From assembly GCA_031761405.1 (NCBI GenBank), contig JASEVX010000011.1:65451217-65515216 (forward strand): 64,000 nt of DNA, read 5' to 3'. The notes under the pieces are model-generated. The model was not told the origin of the DNA. It did not search any database and was given only the letters and a program-made list of their open reading frames with translations. Source of the DNA: Serripes groenlandicus (lineage: Eukaryota > Mollusca > Bivalvia > Cardiida > Cardiidae). The translations under genes were made by a program, and so were the position numbers. This document shows, piece after piece, positions 1-10,797 of the stretch (positions within the stretch are counted from its first letter, which is position 1; the number at the start of each line of letters is the position of its first letter).

Positions 1-65
1 TTAAACATATGGACAGTTGAGTGTCAGCATTAAAAATATGAAGCCCCCTTCTTTTATTAAATATA

Positions 66-483
<418 letters not shown>

Positions 484-573
484 TACATGTTAGAAAGATA
501 CATTTTCCATTAATCATTAAATTCAAAAACATTTTCAGATTGTTTCAAGTTAAGTGGCAAACTGTTCCAAAGA

Positions 574-1110
574 CTAGCACCTGAACTCATTTCTGTATGA
601 AGGTAAAAGATGAAAGTGATTTGATTGCGACCGTAAACAGTACTTTTCATTCGTTTTATATTTGAAATATTCATCAAAATATGATGGGGCCATGCCTTTT
701 GTTATTTTAAAGAGGAGAATTCCTTTATTATAATCTACCCTTTTGAAAATTGTTAGCCATTTTAAGTCTTCAAACAAATGACGGGATGGAAAATCTGGAG
801 GTTTGTCTAGAATTATCCTCGCTGCTCCCTTTTGAAGTCTAAATATTCGTTATATTTGTGTTTTTGTAGCAGTTCCCCATATAGCGCGTCCATTATCTAT
901 AACCGGGACGAGATAGTTTTGTTATTAAATAGTTGGCTTGTGCTTATAGGGAGATATTGTTTAATTTTGACAAAACATTTATCTTTGAAGAAATTGTTTT
1001 GCATATTCTGTTAATTTGTTCTTTAAAGTCCAGGATTTTTTATCGATTTCGATTCCCAATGATTAATAATAAATTACCTTATTTTACAGTTTTGCATCTA
1101 CAGCGGAATA
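574..1110 (-). pseudogene. Decayed non-LTR retrotransposon reverse transcriptase, C-terminal end
   Basis: Reading the minus strand from about 1110 down to 574 gives pieces typical of the end of a Jockey/CR1-type LINE reverse transcriptase: LGIEIDKKSW, then DNGRAIWGTATKTQ, then LQKGAARIILDKP, then LFEDLKWLTIFKRVDYNKG and GMAPSYFDEY. The order matches the family (LG..ID, then D...WG, then Q..AARII, then LKWL...R, then APSYL). At least one in-frame stop sits between the TATKTQ and RIFRLQK blocks, and the upstream part needs frame changes, so this is a dead fragment. Family assignment is from motif memory, not from a search. Confidence 0.75.
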
Positions 1111-1145
1111 TTGAGGATTAGATCTGGCCAACTTAAACACTCAGC

Positions 1146-1213
1146 AATTACAACATACAATGTTACAACATACAATGTTACAACATACAATGTTACAACA
1201 TACAATGTTACAT
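1146..1213. repeat. Short tandem repeat, ~15 bp unit x4
   Basis: ACAATGTTACAACAT recurs four times in direct order about 500 bp upstream of the receptor start codon. No function is visible. Confidence 0.9.
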
Positions 1214-1635
1214 TGTTTTCGAACGTCCGTTCAATGCGTCTTCATGTGGACAGTAGTTAAGGTGTGCGACTACTACAACAGGGAAATATCGAAATGTAAC
1301 TGAAATGACAGTAAATCATGCTTTGAGCACTGCTCCATTAATAAAATAGACTGAATGTTTAACAATTTCAATATATATATCGAATAATAGATACATGGAA
1401 GCACATTGTTTGTACATAAAGAAGTAGATCACGTGTTCCAAGGTCGTATGCTGGTGATTTATATGGAGGGTACAGCCTCATGTTGATAAAGACGACAGTT
1501 GACGTCTTTGTAACTGACTTCTTGGAAATAAGTGTGGCGTAGAAAAAACTAGCTAAATCGAGCAAAATGGATTGCCAATTTCCAGAACAATTTTCCAATT
1601 GACCTTGCAACAATGTTTTTTTTTATTTTACAGAG
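1214..1635 (+). other. Receptor upstream flank with candidate 5' UTR acceptor
   Basis: No gene is recognised here. A long T-rich run ending in TTTTACAG at 1633 looks like a 3' splice site, so the receptor mRNA probably has an upstream non-coding exon and the promoter is not next to the start codon. Transcript data would be needed to confirm this. Confidence 0.45.
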
Positions 1636-1692
1636 ATGAATCCTTGTCAAACTATCAGATTCACAGACAGCCTTGAGTCAAGAGACCTTTAA
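1636..1692 (+). promoter_or_regulatory. Candidate uORF in receptor leader
   Basis: If the acceptor at 1633 is used, the first ATG in the exon opens an 18-codon frame that stops at 1690-1692. That is 8 bases before the receptor ATG at 1701 and in a different frame phase for initiation. Such a uORF could reduce receptor translation. Its existence is seen directly; its regulatory role is inferred. Confidence 0.35.
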
Positions 1693-1700
1693 CACTAGCC

Positions 1701-1938
1701 ATGACTTACATCGAAGAGCAAACAGCCGCGTCTCTTCTGTGCAATGGATCGGAGAACTGTGAACCGGAAACCGATGCGACACCGGAAGTATGGCGGACAT
1801 TGATGGCGGTCTATCTGGGCGCCATATTACTTTTATCTCTCGGGTTTAACAGCACGATATGCCTGGTTTTCTACAAGAAATCTCATCTTCTCAGCATCTC
1901 GAATTGTTTTGTCCTGAATCTCGCGTGCTGCCAGTTAT
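1701..1938 (+). CDS. GPR161-like class A GPCR, exon 1
   Basis: Encodes residues 1-79 plus one base of codon 80. The extracellular N-terminus carries an N-glycosylation site (NGS). TM1 covers about residues 33-56, followed by the intracellular segment YKKSHLLSISN and the start of TM2 (FVLNLA). The YKKS-LL-SN block is very close to human GPR161 as I recall it. The donor is TTAT|GTAAGT at 1938/1939 (phase 1), and a MITE starts only 8 bases downstream. The ATG at 1701 is the first one in frame with TM1, with no upstream in-frame alternative after the acceptor at 1633. Confidence 0.88.
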
Positions 1939-1946
1939 GTAAGTAT

Positions 1947-2144
1947 TTAACCACATAGAACAAAACTGCAGCAGACGACTTTGAAAACATCTACTCAAGA
2001 TACGGAAAATCTCTAGAAATGATGGTATAATTACTGAAAAAAGGTTGAAAACATTGTAACAAAAGGAGTAATTGCTCATTTTGAGCAATATCTTCTTTTG
2101 TCACAATGTTTTCAAAAATGCGTCTATAGGTGGAAAAGGGTTAA
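1947..2144 (-). mobile_element. TTAA MITE (family M1) at the receptor donor site
   Basis: Bounded by TTAA at both ends (1947-1950, 2141-2144), with the family's internal CTGCAGCAGACGACTTTGA and the hairpin ATTGCTCATTTTGAGCAAT. The left TTAA is part of GTAAGTATTTAA, the 5' splice site region of receptor exon 1. Ends are somewhat decayed compared with the consensus. Confidence 0.85.
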
Positions 2145-2528
2145 GCTGTTTCCTTTAATCCCCTTTTCGTTTAATTGCACGTTAATATGATTTTGAGACA
2201 ATCACACACGCGGCTTGAGAGAACTTGTTAACATTTCTAATAACTCCCTTTTAAGTTAAACTTAACACGTTTTTGCCTTAAGCATAACCTTAGATGTTTA
2301 CAATTGAGGGGATGGGGTGTTATTTTCAATGTTATTAGAAGTAATCACGGTCCGTGAGAAATGAATTCTCGTACGATGAGTACATAACAATTTGAATTTC
2401 ATAGTACAGTTTTCCTGACAAGATGACCAGTCGATATGCTATCCAATACTTCCATTTTAAAAATATAATTTTGAGAAAACCTGTAGTACCTGTAGTACAT
2501 TGTACAGGAGATTCACATAATAAACATG

Positions 2529-2893
2529 TGAGCCGTTCCACGTGAAAACCTACATTGTTGACTTTGCGTGATGTATCGACCCGGATCAGCATAAGCATGC
2601 CGCGCAGGCTAACCCGGACAGACACTTTTCGCCTCATGTGGATTTTCTGTTTCAGAAATCATTACTCTATACCTCTTTCCCCCTGCGACGGAATGTGTCG
2701 GCCCCTATTAGCCTCCGCGGATTGCGCAGACTGATATGTTGGATCTTTTACGCATTCCATAATGTTGGTTTTCTCATGGAACGGCGGGTTAGGGTTAGGG
2801 TTAGGGTTAGGGGTTAGCTCCGCAGATTGCGCAGACTGATATGTTGGATCTTTTACGCATTCCATAATGTTGGTTTTCTCATGGAACGGCTCA
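2529..2893. mobile_element. TIR element (family T1), enlarged by internal duplication
   Basis: Starts TGAGCCGTTCCACGTGAAAA and ends with the inverted counterpart (TTTTCTCATGGAACGGCTCA). A 70+ bp segment (GATTGCGCAGACTGATATG...) is present twice, at about 2716 and 2826, with telomere-like repeats between. Relatives lie at 11222-11697, 43728-43850 and 52265-52528. It has no coding capacity, so it is a non-autonomous element. Confidence 0.8.
2786..2815 (+). repeat. Interstitial telomere-type repeat (GGGTTA)n
   Basis: Four to five units of GGGTTA lie between two direct copies of T1-element sequence. TTAGGG is the usual metazoan and molluscan telomere motif. The block is far too short to be a functional telomere. 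Confidence 0.95.
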
Positions 2894-2999
2894 TGTAAAA
2901 TCTACGAATTACGATATAATCTCCATAGAAACATGGTAGACACTGTTTAGTCAGAAGTTACATTTATTTTATTAAAACACAGAATACTTTAAAAGGTGG

Positions 3000-3115
3000 T
3001 AGTTCAAGCTTTCCCTCCTTGCGCTCTGGGTAGTGGGGTTAGTATAACAACGGACTCACTGGTGTCAGGATGCATGGACCAGTAGCAGTTATAACTTACC
3101 CAGGTAACGCCTTTG
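3000..3115 (-). mobile_element. SINE body fragment
   Basis: Contains CCTTGCGCTCTGGG and GGTGTCAGGATGCATGGACC, which resemble the segment at 15440-15540 (CCTTGGCGCTCAGGG, GGATGCATCGG). No tRNA-like head is preserved. Confidence 0.5.
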
Positions 3116-3399
3116 ATAAACTGGGAACAAAAATGTTGAAATCGTAAACCATAAACAAACAAAGGTACAACACAGGGAGTATATAGAAAATTCAGTTCAA
3201 ATGCACTCTGTTACGATCATTAATACTGGTATCATCGCAACACGATTTGCGAAGGCTTAATTGTCAATTAACTTCCGGTTTAGATTGCTGATCACTATTT
3301 ACGGAAGTGAGTTCAATCTAGCCAATCGGATGTTTTATGAATGAACTAAATCGTCAACAATTATAGACGGTTGTTTTATAATAGGTAATCAATTGGCAA

Positions 3400-3525
3400 G
3401 ATTAGAGATGATTAAGAACATAATGAGCAATTCCTCCTTTTGTCACAAAGTTTGCAACTTTATTCATTTTTTTTTCCACAATCGCCTGCTTCAGATTTGT
3501 TGTCTGTGGGAAAGGGTTTTACGGA
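3400..3525 (+). mobile_element. M1 MITE fragment
   Basis: Right half only: GAGCAATTCCTCCTTTTGTCACA, then CGCCTGCTTCAGATTTGTTG and GTGGGAAAGGGTT. Confidence 0.7.
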
Positions 3526-3693
3526 AGAGAAGGAGGACGACGATCAAATCGTTTGATTTCTCACCGATGTGTTTACATGTGTCACAGCACTATCTAGAAT
3601 TGAAACAGCGGAGTCCAATCTGCTCCATATTTCATGTCAATAATGATCTTTTAGCTTCTCCTCTTTCAGGTTACAGCATAATTCGTTCTACTT

Positions 3694-5505
3694 AATCGCT
3701 TTCTTTTAACGGGATTTTTTTGTTCGGTTTTATCACTTTCATATAGGCATTTTGGTTGTATTTAATCTTTCATGTCATGATTTTTTAGGACAAAATAGCC
3801 TGTTACATGAAAGACTTTCATGTAACGGGATTTTTTTTTATCTAACCAATACCTTTCATGTAATTGACTTTTTTTCTCTATTCTATCTCTTTCAAGCAAC
3901 GGGCTAATTTGTTCTATTTGATCTCTGTCATATAACGTGCTATTTTGTTCTATTTTATATATTTCATGTAACGGGTATTTTGTTCTATTATATATATTTC
4001 ATATAACGGGCTATTTTGTTCTATTATATATATATTTCATATAACCGGCTATTTTGTTCTATTTTATATATTTCATGCTATTTTGTTCTATTTTATCTCT
4101 TTCATGTAACGGCTATTTTGTTCTATTTTATCTCTTTCATGTAACGGCTATTATGTTCTATCTATTGTATCTCTTTCATGTATCGGGCAATTTTGTTCTA
4201 TTTTATCTATTTCATGTAACGGGTAATTTGTTCTATTTTATATCTTTCATGTAAAAGGCTATTTTGTTTTAGTTATCTCTTTCATGTGACGGGCTATTTT
4301 GTTCTATTTAATATCTTTCATGTGACGGGCTATTTTGTTCTATTTTATATCTTCATGTAATAGGCTATTTTGTTCTATTTTATACACAAAAGAAGTTCTC
4401 GGGTGTAGTTGTTATCCATTAGTGTCACTTGGACGTCTTCAACAATCATCTCTGTCATGTAACGGCTATTTTGCTCTATTTTATCTCTGTCATGTAAAGG
4501 GATATTTTGTTCTTTTTTATCTCTTTAAACTTTTTCATGTAACAGGCTATTTTGTTATATCTCATCTCGTTCATGTCAGGGTCTTTTTTGCTCTATTCTA
4601 TCTCTTTCGTTCAAAGGGCGAATTTGTTCTATGTTATCATTTTCATGTAACAGGCTTTTTTGTTCTATTTTATCTCTTTCGTGCAAGGGCGAATTTGTTC
4701 TATGTTATCATTTTCATGTAACAGGCTTTTTTGTTCTATTTTATCTCTGTCATGTCAGGCTATTTTGTTCTTTTATATCAATTTCATGTAACAGGCTATT
4801 TTGTTCTATCTGATCTATTTCATGTAACGGGCAATTTTGTTCATTTTCATCTCTTTATTGTCACGGGCTATTTTAATCTAAATTATCTCTTTCATGTCAC
4901 GGCTATTTTGTTCATTTTTTTATCTCTTTCATGTAACGGGCTATTTTTTCTTTGTTATCTCTTTCATGTAACATACTATTTTGTTCATTTTTTTTTTATC
5001 TCTTTCATGTAACGGGCTATTTTGTTCTTTTCTATCTCCGACATGTAACATGCTGTTTTTTTTTTTTTTTTTATATCTCTTTCATGTAACGGGCTTTTTG
5101 TTCTATTTTATGTTTTCCATGTCACGGGCTTTTTTGTTCTAATTCATTTATTTCATGTAATGGGCTATTTTGTTCTATTTTATCTTTTTCATGTAACGTG
5201 TTATTTTGTTCTATTGCATCTCTGTCATGTAATGGCTATTTTGTTATATTGTATCTCTGTCATGAACGGCTCTTTTGGTCTATTTTATCTTTTTTCATGT
5301 AATGTGCTATTTCGTTCTATTTTATCTCTATTATGTAACGGGATTTTTGTTTGTTCTGTTTTATCTCTTTCATGTCACGGGCTATTTTTTTTTTTTTATC
5401 TCTTTCATGTAACGGGTTATATTGTTATATTGTATCTCTGTCATGTAACGGCTCTTTTGTTCTATTTAATGTCTTTTAAGTAACGAATATTTTTTCTCTA
5501 TTGAC
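3694..5505 (+). repeat. ~37 bp minisatellite up to the receptor exon 2 acceptor
   Basis: Degenerate units contain TTTCATGTAACGGG followed by CTATTTTGTTCTATTTTATC, about 45 copies. The final unit (GTAACGAATATTTTTTCTC) runs directly into the exon 2 acceptor TTGACCAG, so the array has absorbed or arisen from the polypyrimidine tract. Open frames across it are repeat artefacts rich in FYLFHVTG-like peptides. Confidence 0.93.
4384..4449 (+). pseudogene. Captured fragment of receptor exon 2 inside the intronic minisatellite
   Basis: AGAAGTTCTCGGGTGTA and CCATTAGTGTCACTTGG, followed by ACGTCTTCAA and AATCAT, are the same as exon 2 at 5944-6006 apart from small changes near the middle and one base near the end. 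The source encodes the start of intracellular loop 3. The copy lies in the same orientation about 1.55 kb upstream of its source and is surrounded by minisatellite units on both sides. Confidence 0.92.
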
Positions 5506-5508
5506 CAG

Positions 5509-7316
5509 GTATGGCACTTCTCGTACTACCGTTCAGTCTGATATCCGTGACGTCATACAACTTAACCTATACCGCCCCATGGTGTCAGCTACAAGGTTTC
5601 TTATCCACCGTTGTCATCGTTACGTTACAGCTCAGCTTACTTGTGATATCACTGGACAGAAACTACGCCATCATGAACTCTCTTCGGTACAACGGCGTTT
5701 TTACACAAAGACTTTGCACCATTTTAAGTTGTGGAACCTGGGCTGTTGGCGTTGCTATGGCAATTCCTCCGCTTCTTAAATTAGGCATGGGGGAATATTC
5801 CTACCAACCGCACCAGTTTATTTGTGCCTTAAATTGGTCGTCAGATTCAGGGTATCTTATTGTGTTTAGCATTTTAGTGTTTGGTTTTCCGATTTTACTC
5901 GAAAGTTGTTGTTATGTACGAATATTCATTGCCGCCGTAAGTCATACAAAAAGAAGTTCTCGGGTGTATCCGTCCATTAGTGTCACTTGGACGTCTTCAA
6001 AAATCATGCGCGATCCAACAAGTGATTCGTCAGAACGTTCAGATGGAACTTTATCTACCGTTACGAAACATAACGCTGCCGGCTGTAAAGCGGTTCGGAC
6101 AATTTTTCTGATTGCCGTATTTTACAGTGCGTGTTGGGTGCCTTATTTTACACACGCCGTTTTAAAAGCAGTTTATGATGTTACTTTGCCGCACTTAAGC
6201 GCAGCGTCCATTTGCTTATTATATTCGAGTGGAATTTTAAATCCCGTCATATATGTTTATTTAAACAGAGTGATAAGGAGAGAGATCGGAAAGTTTCTCT
6301 GTGGTTCCTGGCATCAGAAAGACGCAGACGACTTTGTCTCCACAAGTATGAGTGGATTTGGCACGGCAAAACAAACAGCAACAACCTGGTCGGCACGGCA
6401 ACGGGTACGGGCTAAGAGCATTGGTGGACCTGCAAAGGACATGGGAACGATTGTTGAAGATCCGGCTGAAGACTCGATGTTTGAGACACAGTCAAGTATT
6501 AAATTACAGCTTGAAACCGCCACAATGGCTAGTTCAGATATGGCGAATAAAGAGAGCCCAACTGTTCGCTTGATGCAGATGGTACGAACTACCGATGACA
6601 ATAAAGATGTAAATGTGTCATCATATGGCAGTTCATGTAGTTGTTCTGATATAACGGAATCTGGTAAACGAAGCGCTAACGTTAATAATAGGGCTGCATG
6701 CGTTCGCGATACGCCTGTACTTATTGATAACTCTATAGAACGAGATTTAACAACAACAACAAAATCTTATGATAAACATAACATTGTTGCCGAAAAAACG
6801 GAGTCAAAGAATCAAATAAAACATGATATTAAACAAACACGACCATTGAAAAAGAAGTATCTACGCTCAAAATCGTTTGCGTATTTTTCCAAAGGGAAAC
6901 AGCGCAAAAGGCGTGATTGTGGTTCCTTTTTGTATTTTGAACATGACAAACCTGTAGTAAAAGAACAGGAAGATCTCGAAGATAAAGAAGAATGTTCCGA
7001 GAAAAGGCATAGGTCCGGTCGATATTCCTTGAACCATAGGATCTCAATGTCCTCAATCACGAATAAGTTAAAATTCCGCCTGTCGATGATTGACATTAAT
7101 GAGCATGTGAATACAGTAACATTCAGATCAAACGTTCGGGTAAATGAACAGAAAAGTCCAAATACGAACACGAGACCCTCGTTAACTAGAGATTGTGATA
7201 ACTGGTGTGGAATAGACAGCAGCAGTTCGTCTTCGGGAAATATTCAAACATACTCAATCATCGAAGTAAAGCCATCGACAGAGGGCGCTGCTTTCGACAA
7301 TTCCGGAAGTCATTGA
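5509..7316 (+). CDS. GPR161-like class A GPCR, exon 2 (terminal coding exon)
   Basis: Completes a 681-residue receptor (238 + 1808 bases, 682 codons with stop). TM2 continues with LLVLPFSLISV. The TM3 Cys is at residue 105 and the DRY position reads DRN (129-131). The TM4 Trp lies in GTWAVGV and the ECL2 Cys is near 185. TM5 is GYLIVFSILVFGFPILLE. TM6 carries CWVPY (288-292) and TM7 NPVIY (324-328). A ~330-residue cytoplasmic tail follows, rich in Ser/Thr/Lys, with a basic stretch (KKKYLRSKS, KGKQRKRR) and no recognised domain. GPR161 in vertebrates is a ciliary, Gs-linked orphan receptor acting on Hedgehog signalling. That role is family knowledge and is not shown here; another orphan amine-like subfamily is possible. 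The intron break within TM2 is phase 1. Confidence 0.9.
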
Positions 7317-7430
7317 TTGTAAATGATGTCACGTGACGGTTTAGTTTTCATCAACGTTTCCATCCGTCCTACCAAATCAGTCGACGTTCAAGTCAGCGGC
7401 GATTTTGATTTCTATTTCCTGTACCCTTTC
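7317..7430. other. Receptor 3' flank
   Basis: No AATAAA occurs in the first 100 bases after the stop. The first AATAAA-like string is inside the MITE that follows (GAATAAAG near 7514), so the transcript may end in repeat sequence. Confidence 0.3.
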
Positions 7431-7647
7431 CCACATACAACAAATCTGCAGCAGCCGATTTTGAAAACGTCTAAGCAATAACACAGAAAATCCCTTTAAA
7501 TGAAGAACTATAATTGAATAAAGTTGAAAACATGGTGGCAAAATGAGAAATTGCTCGTTTCGAGCAATTTCTTCTTTTGTCGCCATGTTTTTAAAAAGCC
7601 GTCTGCTACAGAGGCGTCAGAAAGCGTCTATATGTGGGAAGGGTTAA
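7431..7647 (-). mobile_element. M1 MITE
   Basis: Left end CCCTTTCCCACATACAAC, right end GTGGGAAGGGTTAA. The internal hairpin GAAATTGCTCGTTTCGAGC and both CTGCAGCAG / CTGCTACAGAGGCGTC halves are present. Confidence 0.85.
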
Positions 7648-7910
7648 AACTGTATTATTTAAAAAACAACAGCACTGAAATATCTTAAAAGGTATTTAGA
7701 TATTCATGTACATCTATGTCGTATAATAATTTGTTATTATAACTGAATTTAAAATTTTATTTATTATCATTTGTTCTTTTCCACTTATCTTTTATATCAT
7801 CATTCATCACCCAGGGACTAAAGCGTTCTTAGTCGATCTCTGTTGAGTTACCTGCGAGTTGAATGCACTAAAGTGCTCAAGTCTACACCTTTATTTTTGT
7901 TCCGACATCC

Positions 7911-8177
7911 AACACATCTGCAGCAGACAACTTTGGATATATCTAGAGAACAGATGGAAACTCTCTATAATTGAGATTATCATTTTTCGAAAATAGTTGA
8001 AAACGTCTAAGCAAAAGCACGGAAAGTCCCTGAAGAACTATAATTGTATAAAGTGGAAAACATGGTGGCAAAAGGAGAAATTGCTCGTTTTGAGCAATTT
8101 CTTCTTTTGTTACAATGTTTCCGAAACAACTTTGTTGCAGATGCGTCAAATTACGTTTCAATGTGGGAAAGGGTTAA
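7911..8177 (-). mobile_element. M1 MITE, left end decayed
   Basis: Starts with ACATCCAACACATCTGCAGC, without the usual CCCTTTCC end, and closes with GTGGGAAAGGGTTAA. The core hairpin TTGCTCGTTTTGAGCAA is perfect. Confidence 0.75.
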
Positions 8178-8303
8178 CCGGTAACTTAGAAAATATGCTA
8201 AATAATTATTTTTAGAAAAAAATTACCAGGGGAAAGGTAAGATATGAGAAAATGGAAGTATACAGAATAGAACTCATTGTTGAAGATGTGATATTTCTTG
8301 TGT

Positions 8304-8511
8304 GACCCTTTCCCACATACAGACGCTTTCTGACGACTTTTGAAAACATTGTGTCAAAAGGAGTAATTGCGCATAATGAGTAATTTCTCCTTTTGTCAAT
8401 TTTTTCAACTCATTCAAAAGTTAAACTTTTCATTTATTTATTTTCCATAACTTAACGTAGCAGTTTTCAAAGTCGTTTGCTGCTGATTTGTTGTAAGTTG
8501 GGAAGGGTTAA
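8304..8511 (+). mobile_element. M1 MITE
   Basis: GACCCTTTCCCACATACAGA at the left and TTGGGAAGGGTTAA at the right, with the GACGCTTTCTGACG subterminal block. Confidence 0.85.
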
Positions 8512-8691
8512 ATACATTGTCTGTTAAAGAGGCGTTCACACTTGTAAGAGTGAGGTAAATGGTTTCCATTTAGGAACCCTGTCTAGCGTTCAACACATTC
8601 AATTCAGACGAATTTTATAACATTTTAGCAAAACTGTGAACACATTTCTGTTAGTAGAAGTGACATGTAGAATTAGAATTTTGAAATTATT

Positions 8692-8775
8692 GTGTCAAAA
8701 GAAGAAATTGCTCAATGTCTGTGTTTAACACAATGTTTTCAAAAGTCGTCTGCTGCAGATGCTTCTGCATGTGAG
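8692..8775 (-). mobile_element. M1 MITE fragment
   Basis: GTCAAAAGAAGAAATTGCTCA to CGTCTGCTGCAGATGC only. Confidence 0.6.
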
Positions 8776-8779
8776 CTAG

Positions 8780-8834
8780 GTGTGTGTGTGTGTGTGTGGG
8801 TGGGGGTGGGGGAAGGGGGTTGGGGAGGGGATTA
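8780..8834 (+). repeat. GT microsatellite passing into a G-run cluster
   Basis: (TG)n is followed by runs of 3-5 G separated by one or two bases (8798-8830), which is a strong G-quadruplex pattern on the + strand. Confidence 0.9.
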
Positions 8835-10105
8835 TGGTAATGATATTAGTATGTTAGTTCAGATCAAGAATGCGGTTTGCAAAAAACAATCCCATTTGGA
8901 AGCAGTAGTATAGTGTTGTCAAAAGAGTTATCATTAAACCTAATTTCATTCCCCAGTTTCTGGATTTAAATTAACGTATTTATAAGAATGGCTTGTTACC
9001 ATGACAACGCGTTCACTTAGTTAGACAGTGTTCGGTTTGTAATGTCGACTCTTTAAAGCAGCCAGGAGCTAATTCTGGATTGGAATAAACGTTACAATTT
9101 TACTGTCAAAGAATGTTTTAACATTATTCCAGAGAATTGAAACAAACGTTCCTTAGTAGGTTAGACGATAAAACTATTTTCTGTTTGAAACAAACATCAA
9201 ACCGATTAGTTTAATGAACCTTTTCCCACCAATAGACACATGTGCAGCAGACGACTTTTGAAAACATCGTGACGAAAGGAGACATTACCCAAAACGAACA
9301 ATTTCTCCTTTTGCCACAATGTTTCCAACTTTTTTCAGTAATTTTACATACAATTATAGAGACTGGCTTTTTTACATTTTAAAAAACAACTCTTAAAATG
9401 ATGACAGCATTTGCAAACAATATAGACACACGTGCAGGATAGTCTATGTCAACATCGTTCGTATTTGTTTTACACACGTTGAAATGAAGAATGGTTCCAT
9501 ATAAGGAATTTTCCAGGTTATGAGCATGTTCAAGGAACGTCAATGCATTGAACAGATTTCTAAAATTCAAGTTACTTTTCCAAACAACAAGGATATATTG
9601 ATTAGAGTATAACTTGTGTGTGTTTGTTTGTTTCAATGAGGTGTTACGCCGTTTTCAACATTAGTTCAGTGATATCATGGTAACAGTTCACTTATTCGTG
9701 ATCCCTGAGTAAACAAACCAGTACTAGGCTAGGAAATGTGCATTGCCCAAGGGCACTCCATCATGACCACAGCGCCGCGACTGGGGATTAGAGCAAAACG
9801 CCCTTCCAATAGATTTTCCGTTATTTGCAGCTGCATTTTGGGGGAAAATATGTAGGCACGTGCCTACAGTGCCTAAAGGGAGCTATGCCCCTGAAAGGGT
9901 TTGACAAGACAGTATGACTAGGATGACAGGATCAGTTAACCAATAATGTTACGTCTGAAAAAAACCACCAGAAGTATAGTTAAATGTAAACCCTAAGCAA
10001 CACACACCGTTTCTAGGAAAATATCGTTTAATTAAAACCAAGACCTCCCAGAAATGTGTTACCAAATAAGGCGTATTTCTGAACATGTTGGAAAAAAAAA
10101 ATGTC
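8835..10105. other. Intergenic, no gene seen
   Basis: A decayed M1 MITE lies at about 9214-9360 (CTTTTCCCACCAATAGACAC to ATTATAGAGACTGG). A SINE-body fragment lies at about 9720-9800 (GGCTAGGAAATGTGCATTGCC). The rest is AT-rich sequence without recognisable coding potential. Confidence 0.6.
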
Positions 10106-10107
10106 TA

Positions 10108-10705
10108 AAGACGTGAAACTACGGTGAAAGCAAATGTTAATACTTGTTAGGTGAAGATAAATGTTAATACTTGTTAGGTGAAGATAAATGTTAATACTTG
10201 TTAGGTGAAGGTAAATGTTGATACTTGTTAGGTGAAGGTAAAATGTTAATACTTGTTAGGTAAAGGCAAATGTTAATACTTGTTAGATGAAGGCAAATGT
10301 TAATACTTGTTAGATGAAGGTAAATGTTAATACTTGTTAGGTGGAGGTAAATGTTAATACTTGTTAGATGAAGGTAAATGTTAATACTTGTTAGATGAAG
10401 GTAAATGTTAATACCTGTTAGATGAAGGCAAATGTTAATACTTGTTATATGAAGGTTAATGTTAATACTTGTTAGATGAAGGCAAATGTTAATACTTGTT
10501 AGGTGAAGGTAAATGTTAATACTTGTTAGATGAAGGTAAATGTTACTACTAGTTAGATGAAGGCAAATGTTAATACTTGTTAGGGGAAGGCAAATGTTAA
10601 TACTTGTTAGATGAAGGCAAATGTTAATACTTGTTTGGTGAAGGCGAATGTTAATACTTGTTAGGTGAAGGCAAATGTTAATACTTGTTAGGTGAAGGTT
10701 ATAAA
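10108..10705 (+). repeat. ~27 bp minisatellite, ~21 units
   Basis: Direct repeats of GTGAAGGTAAATGTTAATAC followed by TTGTTAG, with single-base variants (GATGAAGGC, GTGAAGATA). The repeats are contiguous without spacers. Confidence 0.97.
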
Positions 10706-10797
10706 ACTCATTTTACCAGAAGTCAAATGGCGTCTGTTCAAATTCTGTTTTCAAGTATATTTTGAACAAACCCGGAGTCCATACACGTACCATTCAT

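Larger units (their letters stand above)
1939..5508 (+). other. Receptor intron 1
   Basis: A phase 1 intron with GTAAGT donor and TTGACCAG acceptor. It is filled almost entirely by repeats: a MITE at the donor, a TIR element with telomere-type repeats, SINE-body and MITE fragments around 3000-3520, then a 1.8 kb minisatellite running up to the acceptor. About 2900-3390 otherwise shows nothing recognisable. Confidence 0.85.

Noticed and set aside
4054..5483. Open frames rich in FYLFHVTG
   Set aside because: Intronic minisatellite of the receptor gene.
10108..10705. CRISPR-like regular repeat
   Set aside because: Repeats are contiguous without unique spacers and the genome is clearly eukaryotic. 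The same applies to 30238-31692.
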